A stretch of 64,000 nt of DNA from contig NC_052141.2 in the NCBI RefSeq assembly GCF_016086655.4, positions 12,214,001 through 12,278,000 of the forward strand. The letters are read 5' to 3'. Below the pieces are notes generated by a model, which saw nothing but the letters and a program-made list of their open reading frames with translations, ran no database searches and was not told the origin of the DNA. Position 1 is the stretch's first letter. Each line of letters opens with the position of its first letter. Both the position numbers and the translations under genes were made by a program. This DNA is from Lepeophtheirus salmonis (Eukaryota; Arthropoda; Copepoda; Siphonostomatoida; Caligidae). This document shows positions 48,143 through 59,389 of the stretch, one piece after another.

Positions 48143-49657
48143 GTGGAGAAGATCTCTCCTGGAAAGGATGGAGTAAAGACTACAATTTATAGAGGGCCCA
48201 TAGTTTCTGTTCATCTTGGAAACGAAGATCAAGGAGGAATCCACCTAATCAATGAATTCCATTTTTTTTATGTCAATCATTCCTTGCGTGTAAACGTGTT
48301 TCTTTCTGGTGCATTGATAGTATTTAGTGTTAGTGAGTAGTCACTATAAGTGTGGACTTATTTATTTACGGTGAATTATCGATTGTTTATGTGACACTGG
48401 AGATTACATCTCTTTGTTTTTAAATCAAAGGTCAGACATCTCGGAGCGTGATTTGGAATTCACCGCTGTTATCCGGAGAATCAAGCTAAGAAATCATTTA
48501 TTAAATATCCATCACTATTTTGAGAAAAAATGATTTATATAACACAGAAAAGAAGTTCACCTAGTTATATACAAAGCCACTACTTGGCCTCATTTTCTTA
48601 TAAGAGTGATGTCAGAGGAACAAAAATGGCTTAAAAAGCTATTTCACCAATGCTTTTGATGCCCCTAAAAAGTGCTAAATCACTCATCGGAGGCGGAATT
48701 ACTATTTTTGGGAATATTATATCCAAAATTAGTATCAAGATTTTTATAGATATGGCCGGGGAACCAGACATTAAATGGAGGAGGCAGGTTTTATCTAGTA
48801 AGTTCTATCATAGGCTTATGATTGGTATTAACTTCACCTATGAGAAAATTGCTGCTCATTCCCGGGTATACGTTGCAACTCAACTTATTCCTTGGACAAC
48901 TATTCCTTTATTTGATGGAGATTATATTTTGGATATAATCCGAGCCAAGGTTCAGAAGCCTGTCTTCTTTAGCAATCTTAACGCTCTAAATAAATTAGAG
49001 GAGAAGTCCTGAAAAAAAAAATATTTTAACCTTTCATTACATAAAGACGCAAACTCCCCTTTGCGATGGTTGTTTTTACTTCCCTTTAAAAAGAGTAACA
49101 CAGGATTTTATTGTTCCTAGACCCTGGCATCTGAAAATAACATTTATTAGATAAATAGGCAAATCTATTTGTGATTACTACTTAAACTTGTTAGGACTTT
49201 GAGAAAATTGGAGAAAAATAATCTTTATCTTCCCTGATGTATTATTTCAGATCTCTGCCCATTGTATCAAATTTTATACACCATGCAGAGATAGAGGGAA
49301 ATTTTTAATAATATACTGCATGCCTTTATGGATTGCAGGACTGTCAAAATTCGGCAAAGGATTCGTCGCCACCAACATCAAGGGTCTACAAAATGGACCT
49401 TCGAATTTAATCAAACTGGAAAGTATACATACTATGATCTAAATTACTCTTACGAGCTTAAATCAATTTTTGTGGCATCCCCTACTAGATATACCACCCT
49501 TTCCTTCGAAATCCCCAATGCTGATGACACCTCCTGTATCCCGGTAGCTAAAGATGTGAGATTATATCCATTAGTATCCCTCCAATATAAGAAGTTACTC
49601 AAATTAGTCCTTAGAAGTTTAATCATTTCTAGGCCCTGCAATTATTCAACCTATTAA
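48143..49657 (+). other. Cluster of unassigned coding-like frames
   Basis: Three plus-strand frames (48143-48340, 48650-49012, 49328-49657) look less AT-random than their surroundings. The middle one (120 codons) contains IFIDMAGEPDIKWRRQV, HRLMIGINFTYEKIAAHS and LFDGDYILDIIRAKVQKP, which reads like real protein. The third contains ELKSIFVASPTRYTTLSFEI. I cannot name a family and found no convincing splice pairs joining them. They may be exons of one gene or a decayed gene. Confidence 0.3.
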
Positions 49658-50039
49658 TCGGGAGCTTAAAGCTATGGGAAATAAGCTATTTTTTGTTTGT
49701 TTTTTTCATCTGGCCTTTTTTATATAAATATTTAAAGGTTCTTATTTGAAGTAATAACTTTAAACTATAATGTTTATTTATTTATGCAAATTACTTTGTA
49801 CATATAAAATAACCATGAAAGATAAAAGAAAAATCCCCTCACCAACGGCTTCTCCATGGCCGCTAGGATAATCAGGAAAAGTGAAAGCAACTTGAGACTA
49901 TTCTCATCCAGGAAGATCCACAGCCAATATCATGACAGGAGGTTTGAGAGTCAACGTTTTGTAGCCCTAACCTGTATGTTTGGGCTATTTACCATCGTTT
50001 TTTATTGATTCTTTAATAGCCCCTGTCCTCTCAATTTTG

Positions 50040-50170
50040 AAAATAGAATACACCAAAAATGAACGAGGTAATCCTTACAATTTGAAGTTTTTATAGGACA
50101 AAAACAGCTTAGTAATTTTATGAAGTTTCATTAAATTAACTGTGAGTAGCCGTCAGAGGAAGAAAATAAA
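50040..50170 (+). repeat. Partial copy of dispersed repeat family
   Basis: CTTACAATTTGAAG, AACAGCTTAGTAA, TTTCATTAAATTAACTG in family order. A second fragment of the same kind lies at about 51600-51720 (AACAATTCGAAGGATGTTTG, TTAGATTAGCTGCAATC). Confidence 0.5.
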
Positions 50171-50429
50171 CACTCATCAAACATTTTTTCAAGGCAACAA
50201 GATCACTAAACACAACAACATTGATTCATATACATTGTGTAAATTTGCGATGTTTGAACGTGGTGTAACTTGGATAGGTGCATTGTAAAGATATTGATCA
50301 TCCAATTATTCCATTATCCTTGTGGGTTTTCATTAGAGACGCTTTAATTTTTTTGTCCGTTAGGGGAAAAACAACACCATATTTATTTATTTATCTTTGA
50401 CATTAAGAAAATTGATTAGAATATATTTC

Positions 50430-50890
50430 CGCAAGGAGTAATATACACTTGATCAGCGATTGAAAATTATCCAAATATCCGCTCAATACATTTTCTGATT
50501 TTCATTACAAAATCATATTCAGTCATGAAGCCGATTTTTGACTCAAAGGCTTTGTTAATAAGCAAAATGTGCGTTATTGGTCAGGCAGCAATCCACAATT
50601 GATTCTTGAGACATCATTGCATCCCGAAAAGATTACTGTTAGGGTTGGACTTCATGCTGGAGGGATTTCGCCGTTGCACACTACTAACTTATTTTTTTGG
50701 TTCCCAATTATTTTCTTTGCGTTCATGTAAAGTCAATGGTCTACACCAATAAGCAGGCGACGTTAAAAAAACTCTGAGAAACGCAAGATTGTTGCATTAT
50801 CGATCAACTTTTTGGATAAAGTGGTTCGAAAATTGGTTTGAGCTTCTTTAAACGTGCTCGTGGTAGTCATACTAGAGAAATCGATTTCAT
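50430..50890 (+). mobile_element. Transposase fossil of the DUF4817/mariner-like type
   Basis: Translation of about 50450-50860 shows DQRLKIIQI (start of the DNA-binding part), then FDSKAFVNKQNVRYWSGSN, then HPEKITVRVGLHAGGI, matching the catalytic-core pattern HF..GYVNKQN.RxW ... HxxKVTVWCxLxAGGI. Later fragments look like TLKKL..R and FLDKVVRKLV-like. Large internal deletions and stops. Confidence 0.55.
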
Positions 50891-52160
50891 ACATAAATGT
50901 ATATGTTTATAAATTGTACTCAAGAAGTAAATTGGGATTTTTAAAAAAAAACTGTATATGTTAAATTTATAAAAAACGTTGAATCACTCTAAATAAAATC
51001 CCTTTACGTAGAACAATGTTAATTGCTTTTCTAACATTATTAATCTTATTATTTTTAAATTGATTAAAATCAATAAATTATGACTCATGGATTAATTACA
51101 AATAGAACAAAGGTTGTTCTATTTATGAATATAGCTTTGGATAATTTAAAGGGTGAGGATTTTAAATCTGGAATAATTGCAATCTCAATATGCTCATTTG
51201 ATTGAGGAGCCCCAAAACTTTGAATGAATAAATACAAAATCATTAATATGTCTTCCGTATACGCACGTAGTTTGTCCATTATTGTACGCATCCGTCCCAG
51301 GCGTACACGCAAGGATGCAAATAACTCCATAAATAGTTATATTAAAGGGCTTAAACTGATGTTAACAGGTTTACTGTCATGATATAATTTTAAATTGATG
51401 TAGTTTGTCCAAATAGGCTAATTGAAACCGTATTTATTCAGGGAAAACCAAGATTTTTAAGACTTTTATGTCTTGGGTAAAGGAAATTTGGGCTCATAGC
51501 TCGTCGAATCTGATATTTGTATTATTTACAGTCTTTTTTTAGTATTCCTTTGATATGAGTTGAGAAAGTGTCACATAGCAACGTGTCCTTCCGGTAAGTA
51601 AAAATGAAATAAAACCAAAATGAACTTGATAATCCTAACAATTCGAAGGATGTTTGTAAGGAGAGCAGCTTAGCTTTTATAAAGTTCCATTAGATTAGCT
51701 GCAATCAATAAACGCATCTCCTACTTTGTAAATTGTACATACACCTATGATCAGTAAGAAGTCTTTCTTTTCGAATTCAACTCTCAAATTATTTTGTTAC
51801 TATGTTGATACACATTTCCACCACCTATCTATGTTGACAATATCCCTCATTTCGTTTGGTTAGTTTGTGATTGACTGATAAAAAAATTAAACATAATTTA
51901 TTGTGCTCCGCAGTTTTCTACTATAGGAAAAAAAGGAGAGAAAAAATCAATTTAGGGGAAAATTCGGGAAAAAACTTTTCAAAGAAAGTTTTTTCTTTTA
52001 AAATAGTTACCAATTAAAAAATTAGAAATTTGTAAGAATAATCAATCCATTCAAAGTTTTTAATTAATTACCTCTTTAATTGATTTATTCTTTCTAGTTG
52101 TGTCAATAGTAGAAATTTGCATTGCAAAGAAAAACACGTCTAATTTTTTTATTTATTAAA
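50891..52160. other. No gene recognised
   Basis: AT-rich; includes the repeat fragment at about 51600-51720. Confidence 0.4.
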
Positions 52161-52640
52161 CCAGGTGACCAGTGACCAGGTTTTATTACGCAACACGAGG
52201 GACAGTGAAACAAAATAAAAGTTTTTTTTAAAATTCCATGTCTCTAAGAATAAAAATATCCGGGCAGTAACAAAAAAGGCTACGCGTCTGACTGCTTACG
52301 ACAACAAGAAATCATTTACATCTCATTCAACCAAGAAGAACCGAAAATTATATAACGATAATATGAGTGACTCCTGGCCGGCCTCAATGTTGCCCTCCTC
52401 TAGCCATCATGATAGTTTGGTGCGTTATGGACACGAACTTCATCGTCACCAGCTGCCAATATATATGATAATAATAGTATTTCAGCCATTCACAAATTGG
52501 TTTGGAGTTGTTTTGTCTGGATTCCATAAAATCAGGCTTTTTGTAATGATTGACCGCCATAATTCCGATTGTGCAACAATTTATATTTGGATTATTGAAT
52601 ATAGAATCAAAAAACTTCCATTATAAAAAATCGATCTAAA
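52161..52640 (+). mobile_element. Degenerate Tc1/mariner fossil
   Basis: Shares AGGTTTTATTACnCAAC and the TCCATGTCTCTAAG or equivalent context with 41467-41600. Around 52400 the LPSSSHHDSLVRYGHE stretch parallels the tail region of the 42.2-kb fossil (SCHHDRVVRH in one frame). The TTGGTTTGGAGT word also occurs in both. Inactive. Confidence 0.35.
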
Positions 52641-53169
52641 ATATTCTATAAAAAACAAACTTTGCTGTAGTGCAACACAACATTACTGAGCTAGGGAAGA
52701 TCCAACGTGTCACGTAAAAGTCCTCCATTGCCATTCTTTTGTGACAAAACGGCAAACTTTATGCTAATATATATGTATAACTAATTTAAAGAGAAAATAT
52801 TTAGCGTTCAAATGAACTCTAGCGTGTCTCTTTATGTCTAAAAGTACGGTATTGTCAAGCATTTGAGTGATTTTGATCATTTTTAGTTTGACACCTTAGG
52901 AAAAGTGTTTTTTTTTACAGCCTTAGTTAGTCTGTCTAGTCCTAGGACCGGTACTATCAGTCCTTGGATTTTTCACTGTGAATGTCGATGTTTTATTAAG
53001 ACAAATAAGAAGTATGCAATATGTATTAAGAGCATTGACCATATCTTGTAAAAACTGATCCTGTTTCGCAATAATACAATATAATATGGACATAATATAT
53101 TTTTACTGATTCTATAGTTTATTTATTTACATAACGAAATTTGTAGTTAAAATAAGGAGAAACCCCCTC

Positions 53170-53470
53170 AACGACGTCATGAAGGATCGATTTTACCTTC
53201 TTTAAGAGCTGAAAAGCCACAAAATATGACCTATGATCCCCAGGAGCAATTATACTCGTAAGTTCAAGTATGGACAAAGTTTGAAGTCATCAAGGCCATA
53301 CATGCAGCTGGGAAAGGTCACTGCCAGATCGATTAGTCTATGGGGTACTACGTAAAGAGTATTCAAAAGGTCATCAGGTCTCTCAAGCAATGTGGCAAAC
53401 CAACCCTCAGGCTCTTATAGACAATATCAGAAGGGCCTGAGCCACTGTCTGGGACACGTTCAAAATCACT
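53170..53470 (+). mobile_element. Possible transposase N-terminal fossil
   Basis: A frame reading KFEVIKAIHAAGKGHCQI and SIQKVIRSLKQCGKPT resembles a transposase helix-turn-helix pair, with stops between. Weak. Confidence 0.25.
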
Positions 53471-54009
53471 TCATGTAGTTATATTTAATTAAAAATTTAA
53501 TATTTTGAGTCCCCACTCTGTTAATTTGAGAATCAAATTAGGTCTGAATTTGGAATGATGAAATAATTGTTTTTTTTTATCAGACCAAGTAATAGTATAT
53601 TTTGTTACATTTGTTAGAATAATCCTTCTTTCAGTTACAATAATATAATATGCATTTACTAAAGAAAGTAAAAAAAGAAACAATCCATCAAAAGTATTTT
53701 TTCTTATATAATATTTACTTACTTATTTTTTTTTATATTCGACATGATAAACTTTGACAGAGAAATATATTATTTATTTATTTATAATGATAATGGGAAG
53801 AGTATATTTAATATAGATAGTTACTCACATTATTATGAGCATAGTAGGGGCGACGGGAAGACTTTTGCAAAACCTTTTTCTCCTGTGTTAATAACTCCCA
53901 GCTGGTTGGACTTACTAAGTACTCGAAAAGTGACAAACTTTTTGGTGTGATAGTTTTAAGTAGTTTCTATTCATCTCTTTAGTTAAGAATAAAGAGTTTA
54001 AAGTGGAAA

Positions 54010-54360
54010 ATGACAGACATTAGAAAGATCTAGTCTGCTCCAACATTCTTTTAGTCGGTATTTCTGGCCAAGACATCATAGTGTCCATGCCCATGTCAAA
54101 CTCGGGTGAGAGTCCTTTGATCATAGCCTTCCCTTTTTTTCCTCAATTACTTTTTTGACAGCCTCTACAGTCACATTTAGCCTTGCTAAACGTGACCTAA
54201 CCATCTCAGGAGCCTTAGCAATCCCCTGGTACAGGATTTGGTAGACAGTCTGACTTGAAACAGCTGATTTCAGCCAATGTCTTACCCCGGGGAGAAGGGA
54301 CTGAAATGGATTCCCCCTGCTCCATCTGAGTCGTTGGATTCATGTTTGCCATAATAATAA
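54010..54360 (-). mobile_element. Possible mariner N-terminal fossil
   Basis: The minus strand from about 54354 starts MANMNPTTQMEQGE. After a frameshift it reads SAVSSQTVYQILYQGIAKAP (HTH-like), then ARLNVTVEAVKKVIEE. Resembles the DNA-binding half of louse/copepod mariner-like transposases; no catalytic part. Confidence 0.35.
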
Positions 54361-55055
54361 TCATAATGAAATGCTTGACCACTCTGTTTTATAGATATTT
54401 TCTAAATGTCAATGGATTCACTGATTGCCTGATATGAGCCAATTACAAGGCTACATCATTTTTAACGGCAAATTTAAAAGTGATTCATTTTAAGAGAAGA
54501 CACTTTTATTTGCGTGTGCTCCTTAAAGGGGTAGAATAACCAGGAGGGATGGTTAGCAAAGGATTCTGAATGTTTGGAGGTTTGGGAATTTCTTTTATGA
54601 GAAAATTTAGTAAACTGTAGTTTACTAAAGTGCAATTTGAACCCAATTCATGGTCTTGAAATGAATATATATGAAAAAGAAAATATATTTTTAACTATAC
54701 GTAAAATATGTGTTAATGTAGAAGCATTGTCTATATTAATTGTTTAAATTAGACAAAAGAGTGGTTAGACTATGCTTGTTTTAGAGGGGATAGATTCAAA
54801 CCATTTTTATTGAGGGGGTTGATGGGGTCTCTCAACAACTCGAGGACTGGTTAACATTTCAAGTCTTTTTTGGACTACGAGTAGCTTTGAAGATCGATAT
54901 GGGAGTTAAGCTTCCCAAATTTTTTGATTATTTTTCTCTCTTTCTTCATGACAGCCGCTTGTAACTCATATAATGAAGCGCTATCACAGCAAAATACTCT
55001 TCCTACTGTCGAAAATTGTACTTTGTCAATTTCCCTTTTTTTTAAACATGTCCAT

Positions 55056-55139
55056 AATGTTGATGGACAAACATGTCCATAATGCTGGACAAACATGTCC
55101 ATCTCAGAAGCATTATGGACATGTTTGTCTATCAACATT
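55056..55139. repeat. 30-bp-arm hairpin
   Basis: Arms 55056-55085 and 55110-55139 are reverse complements with one mismatch, separated by 24 bases that contain a further partial copy (TGGACAAACATGTCC). The words ACATGTCCAT and ATGGACATGT recur through the structure. It ends about 60 bp before the TIR element at 55199. Confidence 0.8.
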
Positions 55140-55198
55140 TATGTAAGTCGTGCGTATTTTTTTAGCTGGTCCAGTTTTGGTGATTTATTGAATTAATA

Positions 55199-55740
55199 CA
55201 GGTGTGCGCGTCTAAAACTGAACACTCCTTTAAATTTTACAGTTTGAGGGCTTGACAAGGGGTTCTCTTGTAGACCTGAAGGTCCATATTTTTCTTAACT
55301 AGCCGGTTCCTGGTCCTTCTGCTGACGTTGAACTCCCTGGAGAGGCCACTGACGGTGACCTTGCCTATCTTGTCCTCGACATTCTTTTTCACGGAAGCAA
55401 CCATTTTGTCCGACCTTCGAGGCCTTGACTTAGATCTTGTGGTCGCCTCAGGAACCCTTTTGGCTACCATGCTGTAAACGGTGATGTGGCTGCAGTTCAG
55501 AACCTAGACAATTTCAGTGGGAGTTTTTCCCCGGACAGAAAGTTCCAAAATTGTAACTCAACGCCTCTCCATATTATCGGCTGTTGTTTACCTGTTGCTC
55601 TTTAGATTTTGCTGGAGTTTTGTTTATAACTAGTCCAGATCCTTGCCCCGAACTATAAATCGGTTTCAACTCAATAAAATCACGAATATGTGCATGGGAT
55701 AAAATTTAAAGGAGTGTTCAGTTATAGACGCACACATCTG
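55199..55740 (-). mobile_element. 542-bp deleted mariner with about 40-bp TIRs
   Basis: Left end CAGGTGTGCGCGTCTAAAAC and right end (inverted) CAGATGTGTGCGTCTATAAC continue to match through CTGAACACTCCTTTAAATTTTA. TA borders both ends (55197-55198, 55741-55742). The minus-strand frame 55470-55237 keeps only a transposase DNA-binding fragment (KVTVSGLSREFNVSRRTRNRLV). The element has lost the catalytic domain and could move only with help. Confidence 0.85.
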
Positions 55741-55969
55741 TAATCTGAAGAAAGAATTTTCATATCATACACTGTTCTCATAATTATTTAATTGGGTGAG
55801 TAGTCAACTTCCTTTCCTTCATATATTTGATTGTATTGTCCAAGACGGTTTTCATTACTCTTGAGGATTAAATATAAAGTAACTACATGTGGGTATGCTC
55901 ATAAAAGACAAAGAAGAACACTGTGGATATTTTTTGTCCTTGATTACTCTCACGGCTCCTTGCAGCTAA

Positions 55970-56400
55970 TTTAATGAAACGTAATTACTCTAAAGCTACT
56001 TCCTCAAAAAAAAAAAATCAAATTGTAAGGATTATCATCTCCATTTTAGCTTTTCTTTAGCATAACAACAACGCTTAGAATAGACAATTATAGTCAAACA
56101 ATCTCATTTGTAGCTTCTTTTAGCTCGCCCGTTTTTTGGGGGCAGCATACCAAACAGTGTCTTTTCTTTTCTGTAGCTGTTGTCATTATTATTTAATTCG
56201 TACCAAGGGGTCTTCCTTTCTTACTTCCTTCAATAACCTTTTCTTCAGGATTTGTTGCGGTGTTATAATTGTAAGTCCTTGTTTACCTCCTTCACCCATC
56301 TCATAGCTGATTGTAGCTCATCGAATGAAATATTATGAGAGCTAAGCTGCTGCTGCTCTCCCCCAAACAATTAATCAAATTGTAAGGCTTACTAAGATTA
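55970..56400 (-). repeat. Copies of dispersed repeat family, inverted
   Basis: Reverse-oriented blocks: TGTCATTATTATTTAATTC, GGATTTGTTGCGGTG, ATAGCTGATTGTAGCTCATC and ATCAAATTGTAAGG. A separate inverted fragment covers 56980-57190 and another 63010-63330. Confidence 0.5.
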
Positions 56401-56419
56401 GACCATCATGTAATCGGGC

Positions 56420-56640
56420 TTGCTAGAATTTTCAATCTGATGTATTGGACCAATTGATGGGCAAGATTGACGGATTTTGACAAAACACGTAACCAATTAT
56501 AGTCTATGACGTCACTATTTCTATAATTTTAAATTTAATGTATCGTACCGACTGCAAGGCAAGACAAACAGATTTTGACTAAGCACGCAACCACTTATAC
56601 ACTATGACGTCAATATTAAAAGCGTTGTGGAAGTCAAGCA
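56420..56640. repeat. Tandem pair of a second repeat (related to 21866-22010)
   Basis: TTTTGACAAAACACGTAACC and TTTTGACTAAGCACGCAACC lie about 110 bp apart, each followed by a TATGACGTCA word. The 21866-22010 block of the right arm has the inverted equivalent (ATTGACGTCATAGTAAATGAGTGG then TTTTGTCAAAATCTG). Confidence 0.5.
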
Positions 56641-57190
56641 TCAGTCATACAGGCGTTATGGCATAACCTTGTATTTCTATTAACCTTGAGGGTTAACATG
56701 TGAGCTTGGGTTTATTTTTTAAATGGCAAAAAGGGCAAAAAACAAGGCCTGTTTTTTTTTTGAATTGTGAACTTAAAGAATGAATTTTCTTTTCCTCAGG
56801 TTAAGAATCCTAGTTTGATTTTCTATCAAGGACTCACTTCTACAGCGTACCTCAAAGAAAAAGTTTCCAGATACACTCCTATATGGAACCGGGCCAAAGA
56901 AATCATAGGCCAAAAGTAGGAGTTTAATACAAATAAAGCTCTCTGGCCTTTTTTTTTTTAAATTGTGAGCTTGAAGAATGAATTTTTTTTTCCTTAGCAG
57001 ATGTCATTATTATTTAATTCTTGAATATCGAACATCCTTTCCGAAATCGATTCAATTATATTCAAAACCTGTTTGAACGTTAGTGCATGCCCAACAAAAG
57101 GCGGAGATTACCCTTGAGGATTTGTTGCGACTCGGAGAAGAATAGAGGAATAATGATTGCACATGTCTTTCTTTGTTCATTGTAGCTGAT

Positions 57191-57849
57191 TTATTACGAA
57201 ACATTCTTCAAATTGCCTGTTTTTTCATCTTCATTTTTGTTTCTTTTTTTTTAACTTGCCACACGATTTTCATCACGATGTCGATTTTATGGCTCGTCCT
57301 AGAAAAAGGGACGGCTCCTGAAACAGGTCTCATCTTGCAACTGTTCTCAGTCTTCCTAACTATATACAAACTAGATCCCTTTCTCTCGACATAAATATAT
57401 GACATTTATTACTTACAAATATGAAAGTTTTTATTTTATTTTTTCAAATATTATTACTGCGACAGTTTTTTCCTTAATTTCTACTTATACATATATATAT
57501 ATGGTCAAATTGTCCTCGTTTTTTAATAGCATATAATATGTAATATACAGGGTATACATAATACTATTCTTGAAGGGATTACATTATTATTATATGTATA
57601 CGTAGAGCCTATTAATAAGTCCTACAATTTATTTTTAGATCCTAGTCATTTGATAAGAAAAATATAAAATATTTATGTTGATAAAAGTACGTTTGATAAA
57701 AGATGACCAAAGTCATGTCCCAAGAATAACAATAATACTACGATTAGAGATGTAGAAAATATGATTTGCCGGAAGGAGCGTTGATAAGACCCCAAATAAT
57801 GAAGACTCCTGCTTATAAACATGGATGAAAATAATTATGTGTTAGTCAT
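57191..57849. other. No gene recognised
   Basis: Open frames on both strands at 57173-57405 are low-complexity mirror images. AT microsatellite near 57490. Confidence 0.4.
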
Positions 57850-57880
57850 GATACCGAGTGGTCCATTTAATTTTGAACAC
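57850..57880 (+). repeat. Solo mariner-like terminal sequence
   Basis: GATACCGAGTGGTCCAT is identical to the outer end of the intronic mariner remnant at 44927. Only the end is visible here; the rest is gone or was replaced. Confidence 0.45.
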
Positions 57881-58010
57881 TTCCTGTTGTGTCGTATCAC
57901 TAAGACCGTAAGTATCTTAAGCGGTTTTTTTATATAAATGTAATTAAGTTTGAAATTGCCGATAAATATCCTGGCAGGCTAGTTACTGCCAGGTTGTATG
58001 ACCTTTGCTA

Positions 58011-59262
58011 CCGGGCCGTGCAAAATTATTTACCGATGATGTAAATATACTTTTTAAGAGGTTTTGTGGCAACCAATCTGATTGTTTCGTATTTTTACTG
58101 TTAAAATAAACAAAAATCCTTCCTGTGAGAGCGTAACAACTTCCACACGTGAGACCATGTCCAATCAGGAAACAAAGAAGATCGAAATTGCAGCCTCCTC
58201 CAAGCGGGAGCGCCTCATAAAAACATTAAGGAACAGGTTGGGACCTTGTTGAAGACAATTTACAACGTTTCCAAGCGCTTGGAGGCTAGGGGTGATCTCA
58301 AGCATTCCCCTGGGGTGGCAGGACGTCCACTGTCTCAACAAGGCAAGTAAAGGCGGTGTTCAAGAGGACTCCCAACAGGTCCATTGCCGACATGGCCAGA
58401 AAGACGGGAACGTCGATATCAACTGTTTCAAGGGCATTGAAAAGGGCTGGAGGAAAGTCCCTGAGGCGTACTGAACGCCCCCTGCTAGCTGAACGTCAGC
58501 GAGAAGTCAGACTTGAGCATGCCAAGAAAATCTTGAATGATATCAAGAGCTCATCTGGACGCATCATCATTTTTTTAGATGAGAAAACTTTTACGGTGGA
58601 TCCTGTTTTCAACAGGCAAAATGACCGTGTTGTGAGCTTTGGAGATGTGCAAGATAAGCACCATGCTTCGGTGATGATGTTGGGTCTTGTGGCCTCAACA
58701 GGAAGGCCATGAAGCCGGTATGGTTCCCACTGGCTACAGATTAACAGCGGAGGATTATGTGAAGATTCTGGCGTCCAAGGTCCTTCCGTGGATCAAATCC
58801 ATTGTTGGCAACTCTCCTTGGGGTTTTCAACAAGATGGAGCACCCGCCCACGCTTCCAAGAAAGCTCAGGAGTGGCTCAAGGACAACATGAATTTTTTGC
58901 CCAAGGACTACTGGTTCCCTCAGAGCCAAGATCTGAACCCACTAGACTTCCCTATCTAGGCGCACGTGGAGACCAAGGCCTGCAAAAAACGACACAAGAA
59001 CATAAATGTCTTAAAGGCTGCTGTCAACAAGGCCTGGGCCTCCATGGACGCCGATTACATCCAAAAAGTCTGTGGCAGCTTCAGACGTCGCCTGGCCAGT
59101 GTCATTGAGTCAAATGGTGGCTACATTGATTAAATTTGATCACACACTATTTTATTATTCTAAAAATGTATGAATAAATTGTTTCTCAAGTCATTCAAAT
59201 GTCATTATTGTCTGCGATATGTTCTGAACAAAAGTCGGTAAATAATTCTGCACAGGGCCCGG
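58011..59262 (+). mobile_element. Full-length mariner-like element with TIRs and TA duplications
   Basis: Ends CCGGGCCGTGCAAAATTATT and (inverted) CCGGGCCCTGTGCAGAATTA match over about 28 bp with a 2-bp indel, extending into TTACCGA. TA at 58009-58010 and 59263-59264. At 1252 bp this is the size of an autonomous element. Confidence 0.88.
58157..59133 (+). pseudogene. Mariner-like transposase with frameshifts
   Basis: Starts MSNQETKKIEIAASSKRERL, then changes frame several times. HTH 1 reads KTIYNVSKRLEARGDLKHSP, then HTH 2 RTPNRSIADMARKTGTSIST (58356 on). First catalytic Asp in IIFLDEKTFTVDP; a frame break follows at about 58700, then the second Asp in GFQQDGAPAHAS and the third in QDLNPLDF (I count 36 residues between them). 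TAG at 58957-58959 then splits off the tail, which still reads to GGYID. At least three breaks and one stop, so no active protein. Confidence 0.8.
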
Positions 59263-59389
59263 TATAAAGAGTTACACATAATAAGTTTCTTCCCGTCTTT
59301 CATTCTCTTTCCATTGGTAACGTCACTCCAATTTGAATTTTAGAATTCAGCAATATATAATTCATTAATTCAAAATAGAATTTGAATAA

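Noticed and set aside
54875..55138. 87-codon frame containing repeated His/Val motifs
   Set aside because: It is the translation of the hairpin repeat at 55056-55139.
57173..57405. Overlapping frames on both strands (73 and 65 codons)
   Set aside because: Mirror frames over low-complexity T-rich sequence; no motif.
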